Origin: an uncultured Bacilli bacterium
GTDB taxonomy: Bacteria; Bacillota_I; Bacilli_A; RF39; UBA660
Direction of reading: 5' to 3'
DNA length: 24,304 nt
Assembly (NCBI GenBank): GCA_934141615.1
Contig: CAKPCM010000013.1
Location: forward strand, 1-24,304
In this document: piece by piece, positions 21,921-24,304 of the stretch
Numbering within the stretch: the first letter of the stretch is position 1
Layout of the letters: each line of letters begins with the position of its first letter
Program-made: the position numbers and the translations under genes
The notes under the pieces: model-generated
Seen by the model: the letters and a program-made list of their open reading frames with translations, nothing else
Told to the model about the DNA's origin: nothing
The model's database searches: none

Positions 21921-22243
21921 TAAGTTATAAAAAGATATTTCATGGGTTTATTTGGTTATTATTCTTTTCCTTTTTAGTTTTGTATTTTGCACAAGCAGGT
22001 GGTTACTATGAAGATTTAAATAATAAAAAAGCATCACTTACCGAGGAGAAGGTAAAACAGTTCGAAAAGGATGTTAAAGAAGGCAAAGAAATAAAGGTGG
22101 AAAATTACGTAGTTAATATGAAAAAGAATTACTCAAATAAGGTATCTAACTTTGGACTTTTTACCTCTAAAAGTTTTGCTAAAGGATTTAAATGGGGTAT
22201 GAATAATTTGTTTAACGGTATAGATAAAATGGTTAATGAATAG
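21917..22243 (+). CDS. Small membrane protein encoded downstream of spoIIP
   Basis: 108 residues. One N-terminal membrane segment (about 8-27) ends AQAGGYY; a charged Lys/Glu helix (about 33-60) follows, then a C-terminal amphipathic stretch with GLFTSKSFAKGFKWGMNNL. No family recognised. The ATGA overlap with spoIIP means it is translated together with it, so a sporulation role in the same compartment is likely but unproven. Confidence 0.75.
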   Translation: MISYKKIFHGFIWLLFFSFLVLYFAQAGGYYEDLNNKKASLTEEKVKQFEKDVKEGKEIKVENYVVNMKKNYSNKVSNFGLFTSKSFAKGFKWGMNNLFNGIDKMVNE

Positions 22244-22274
22244 AATTTATGATATAATTTACATGGTGATTATT

Positions 22275-22703
22275 ATGCTAGGAATTAGTTTTGAGATTGA
22301 AAATTCATATGATAATTATTTATGTAAAATACTAGATGGTATTATTTCTTCTTTTGATAACATAATGGTAAATGGAGAAGTGTTTGATAAAAATGGCAAC
22401 TCTTTATTTAAAAAGAATATATATACAAAAGATGAGTTTGAAAGCATTATAAAAAAGGAAGATTATTACATAGTGTTTTTATCACTTGCGATTTATGATA
22501 AAACATCTAATGTGAGTTATATTTCAGACCTTAGTTGCTATAATAAATATAAACCAAAGCTTTACTTATCGGTGTGTGATTCCATTTTTGTATCATTATA
22601 TTCCTTTAATGATAATATAGTTTGTAAGGCAAAGAGTGACGCTATTAAAAATCATTTTGATAAAATAGAAGATGCTACTTACGAAAAAATGTATTTTATA
22701 TGA
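22275..22703 (+). CDS. DUF2691-like protein
   Basis: 142 residues. The layout matches my recollection of the Bacillus DUF2691 family: GISFEIENSYDNYLCKIL at the start, then a strand pair, LFKKNIYTKDEFESII, DYYIVFLSLAIYD, a LYLSVCDSIFVSLYS block and a short C-terminal helix. Function of that family is unknown. The start is the ATG at 22275, 6 bases after GGTG; earlier ATGs at 22236 and 22263 lack a site, and a perfect -10 hexamer TATAAT at 22253-22258 lies just upstream. The family call is from memory only. Confidence 0.62.
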   Translation: MLGISFEIENSYDNYLCKILDGIISSFDNIMVNGEVFDKNGNSLFKKNIYTKDEFESIIKKEDYYIVFLSLAIYDKTSNVSYISDLSCYNKYKPKLYLSVCDSIFVSLYSFNDNIVCKAKSDAIKNHFDKIEDATYEKMYFI

Positions 22704-22705
22704 TG

Positions 22706-22734
22706 TTGACAAAATAGCACTATTTCTATATAAT
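22706..22734 (+). promoter_or_regulatory. Perfect consensus sigma-A promoter of trpS
   Basis: TTGACA (22706-22711), 17-base spacer, TATAAT (22729-22734). It begins two bases after the stop of the previous gene. Predicted start near 22741. Confidence 0.9.
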
Positions 22735-22740
22735 TTAGTT

Positions 22741-22987
22741 ATATTTAAATTTAAATCGTTTTAGCAAGAGTAGTAGCTAGAATTTGATTATCCTAAGAGA
22801 GTAGCTGTTTGGTGTGATGCTATATAATCTTTTTAGTAAATGGACTTGCAAGATGATGCCGGAAAATTATAGTATGGCATTACGGAAGTTACCCGTTATC
22901 TTATAACATATGTATGATAGTACGTATTAGGTGGCATTAAACTTAAGAATTATAACTCTTATCCTATGGTTGGATTAGAGTTTTTTT
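22741..22987 (+). promoter_or_regulatory. T-box leader (tRNA-Trp riboswitch) controlling trpS
   Basis: This fills most of the 381-base gap before trpS. The base of Stem I pairs GCAAG (22764-22768) with CTTGC (22845-22849). Its 5' side has the AGTA element (GAGTAGTAG), and its 3' side holds the specifier TGG (22841-22843), the Trp codon. The T-box proper is AGGTGGCA (22929-22936); its TGGC pairs with a GCCA acceptor end, matching the G discriminator of bacterial tRNA-Trp. The terminator is AACTCTTATCC (22954-22964) with GGATTAGAGTT (22972-22982), one mismatch in 11, followed by seven T. Uncharged tRNA-Trp should favour the antiterminator and raise trpS expression. Confidence 0.92.
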
Positions 22988-23010
22988 AATATATGGGAAG
23001 GACTGATATT

Positions 23011-23085
23011 ATGTTTACAAAACGATGGTGCATTAACAATTTAAATAAACATAAAAATATAAATAGAAAGAAGGAAAAGTTATAA
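23011..23085 (+). CDS. Candidate small upstream frame between the T-box terminator and trpS
   Basis: A 24-codon frame starting MFTKRWC and ending KKEKL. It has a good GGGAAGGA site (22995-23002) 8 bases before its ATG, and its TAA overlaps the trpS ATG by one base (TAATG). It has one Trp codon, the sixth, followed by Cys. trpS has its own AAGGA site inside this frame, so translation of the small frame could couple to or modulate trpS initiation. Expression is not shown and it may be chance. Confidence 0.4.
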   Translation: MFTKRWCINNLNKHKNINRKKEKL

Positions 23086-24128
23086 TGGGAAATATTATAT
23101 TAACAGGAGAAAGACCAACCGGACCATTACATATAGGACATTATGTTGGTTCACTTAAAAACAGAGTAAAAATTCAAAATGAAGGAAATTATGATGAAAT
23201 GTATTTGTTTGCAGCAGATGCGCAAGCGCTAACGGATAATTTTGATAATCCAAAAAAGGTAAGGGATAACGTAATAGAAGTTGCACTTGATAATTTAGCA
23301 TGCGGCATTGATCCAGAAAAGGTTAATTACTTTATTCAGTCTGAGGTTCCAGAGCTTACTGAGCTTACCTTTTATTACATGAATTTAGTAACGGTTGCAC
23401 GCTTACACAGAAATCCAACCGTTAAGCAAGAAATAGAATTAAGAGGATTTGAGGAAAGTATACCAGCGGGATTCTTTACTTATCCAGTAAGCCAAACAGC
23501 GGATATAACTGCTTTTAAGGCTAATATCGTTCCAGTTGGAGATGATCAGTTACCAATGCTTGAACAAGCAAGAGAAATAGTTAGAAAGTTTAATTCTATT
23601 TATGGTGATACGCTAGTTGAAGCAGAAGCACTTCTTCCAGAAAACGTAAGCGAAAGAAGACTTGTTGGAATAGATGGTAATGCTAAAATGAGTAAGTCTT
23701 TAAATAACTGTATTTACCTAAAAGATAGTGCTGAAGAAATTAAAAAGAAAGTATTTAGTATGTATACTGATCCAAATCATATAAGGGTAGAAGATCCAGG
23801 TAAAGTAGAAGGCAACGTTGTATTTACTTACTTAGATGTTTTCTGTAAAGATGATTCATTTGAAAAATTTATGCCTGAGTATAAAAACTTAGATGAGTTA
23901 AAAGAGCATTACCGAAAGGGTGGTCTTGGAGATATGAAGATAAAAAGATTTTTAAACGATGTCTTACAAGAAGAGTTAGCACCTATTAGAAAAAGAAGAG
24001 AAGAACTTGCTAAAAATCCAGAAAAAGTATATGAAATACTAAGAAAAGGAACTGAAAAAGCAAGACAAAAAGCATCTCAAACATTAAAAGAAGTTAAAAA
24101 AGCTATGATGCTTAATTACTTTGAATAA
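23085..24128 (+). CDS. trpS: Tryptophanyl-tRNA synthetase
   Basis: 347 residues, a class Ic synthetase slightly longer than the B. subtilis enzyme. HIGH-type motif PLHIGHYVGSL (14-24), VPVGDDQ (149-155) and KMSKS (201-205) are all intact, and RLHRNPTVKQE is present. It charges tRNA-Trp. The ATG at 23085 follows AAGGA by 9 bases. Expression is controlled by the T-box leader upstream. It ends at a terminator. Confidence 0.97.
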   Translation: MGNIILTGERPTGPLHIGHYVGSLKNRVKIQNEGNYDEMYLFAADAQALTDNFDNPKKVRDNVIEVALDNLACGIDPEKVNYFIQSEVPELTELTFYYMNLVTVARLHRNPTVKQEIELRGFEESIPAGFFTYPVSQTADITAFKANIVPVGDDQLPMLEQAREIVRKFNSIYGDTLVEAEALLPENVSERRLVGIDGNAKMSKSLNNCIYLKDSAEEIKKKVFSMYTDPNHIRVEDPGKVEGNVVFTYLDVFCKDDSFEKFMPEYKNLDELKEHYRKGGLGDMKIKRFLNDVLQEELAPIRKRREELAKNPEKVYEILRKGTEKARQKASQTLKEVKKAMMLNYFE

Positions 24129-24129
24129 G

Positions 24130-24154
24130 AATCCTTAAAATTAAGGATTTTTTT
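24130..24154 (+). terminator. Intrinsic terminator after trpS
   Basis: AATCCTTA (24130-24137) pairs with TAAGGATT (24142-24149), four-base loop, followed by a T run. Confidence 0.88.
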
Positions 24155-24248
24155 AAATGTCGGAATTTGACGAACGATTTATAAAAAAGTGCAAAAAAGA
24201 AAAAATAGTAAGAAAAGATATGCCAAGAATAAGTGTTCTGCTAAGATA

Positions 24249-24290
24249 AAATTAGGTTTCTGTTTTAAAAAGTATGCAGAAAACTAATTT
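24249..24290. repeat. Long imperfect inverted repeat near the right edge
   Basis: AAATTAGGTTTCTG (24249-24262) and CAGAAAACTAATTT (24277-24290) pair over 14 bases with one mismatch and a 14-base loop. No clear T run follows on the plus strand. It may be the end of a neighbouring transcript or a leader element of a gene beyond the window. Confidence 0.5.
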
Positions 24291-24304
24291 GTAATAAATA
24301 TCCT

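Noticed and set aside
22741..22960. Possible tRNA or other small RNA gene in the gap before trpS
   Set aside because: The paired elements, Trp specifier, T-box sequence and terminator are explained by a T-box leader; no cloverleaf is present.
24157..24249. 30-codon frame after the trpS terminator
   Set aside because: It begins right after the terminator T run, with no ribosome site and a Lys-rich low-complexity content typical of AT-rich intergenic DNA.

Overview
The window is a gene-dense, AT-rich chromosomal segment from an endospore-forming Firmicute. Coding is low-GC, Shine-Dalgarno sites are strong (AAGGAG, GGTGAT), TGA is used as a stop, and TTG or GTG starts occur. Gene order matches the Bacillus subtilis chromosome in two blocks: radC-mreC-mreD-spoIVFA-spoIVFB-rplU-prp-rpmA-obg, and rpsT / gpr-spoIIP. 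The sequences are divergent from B. subtilis, and several genes normally in these blocks (mreB, minC/minD, spo0B, holA, lepA) are absent from their usual places. A gut-type Bacilli or Erysipelotrichia-like lineage is plausible, but that is inference. I see no phage, IS element, CRISPR array, rRNA or tRNA gene.

Layout. 1-310: C-terminal end of a cell-surface protein. 320-1024 (minus): sigK, intact, with a pro-sequence; divergent from it is a PrsW-like intramembrane protease followed by yqeG-yqeH (to 3586). 3648-5204: two tandem TasA/camelysin-like secreted proteins with near-identical signal peptides. 5256-9051: a SPOR-like (SpoIIB-position) protein, radC, mreC, mreD, spoIVFA and spoIVFB. 9044-10123: rplU leader, L21, the Prp protease and L27. 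10159-13113: trmB, two unknown genes, obgE. 13192-13449 (minus): a small Gly/Tyr/Pro-rich protein with a good sigma-K-type promoter, divergent from mutL. 15340-18600: three tandem minimal protein-kinase-like genes, miaA and a small membrane protein. 18600-19822 (minus): a transglutaminase-like protein and rpsT. 19930-22703: gpr, spoIIP, a small membrane protein and a DUF2691-like protein. 22706-24154: a consensus promoter, a tRNA-Trp T-box leader, a small upstream frame and trpS.

How they fit together. The window holds most of the late sporulation switch: pro-sigma-K, the SpoIVFB protease that activates it, the SpoIVFA regulator, and a candidate sigma-K target promoter. SpoIIP (engulfment), GPR (germination) and a SpoIIB-like SPOR protein are also here. 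The rest is core housekeeping: ribosome assembly (YqeH, Obg), ribosomal proteins, tRNA modification (TrmB, MiaA), mismatch repair and tryptophanyl-tRNA synthesis.

The least explained element is the trio of compact kinase-like paralogues at 15444-17479. They are driven by a near-perfect promoter and run directly into miaA. Two copies retain kinase catalytic residues and the middle one has lost the metal-binding Asn. The tandem TasA-like genes with an embedded calcium-loop motif are the second accessory system.
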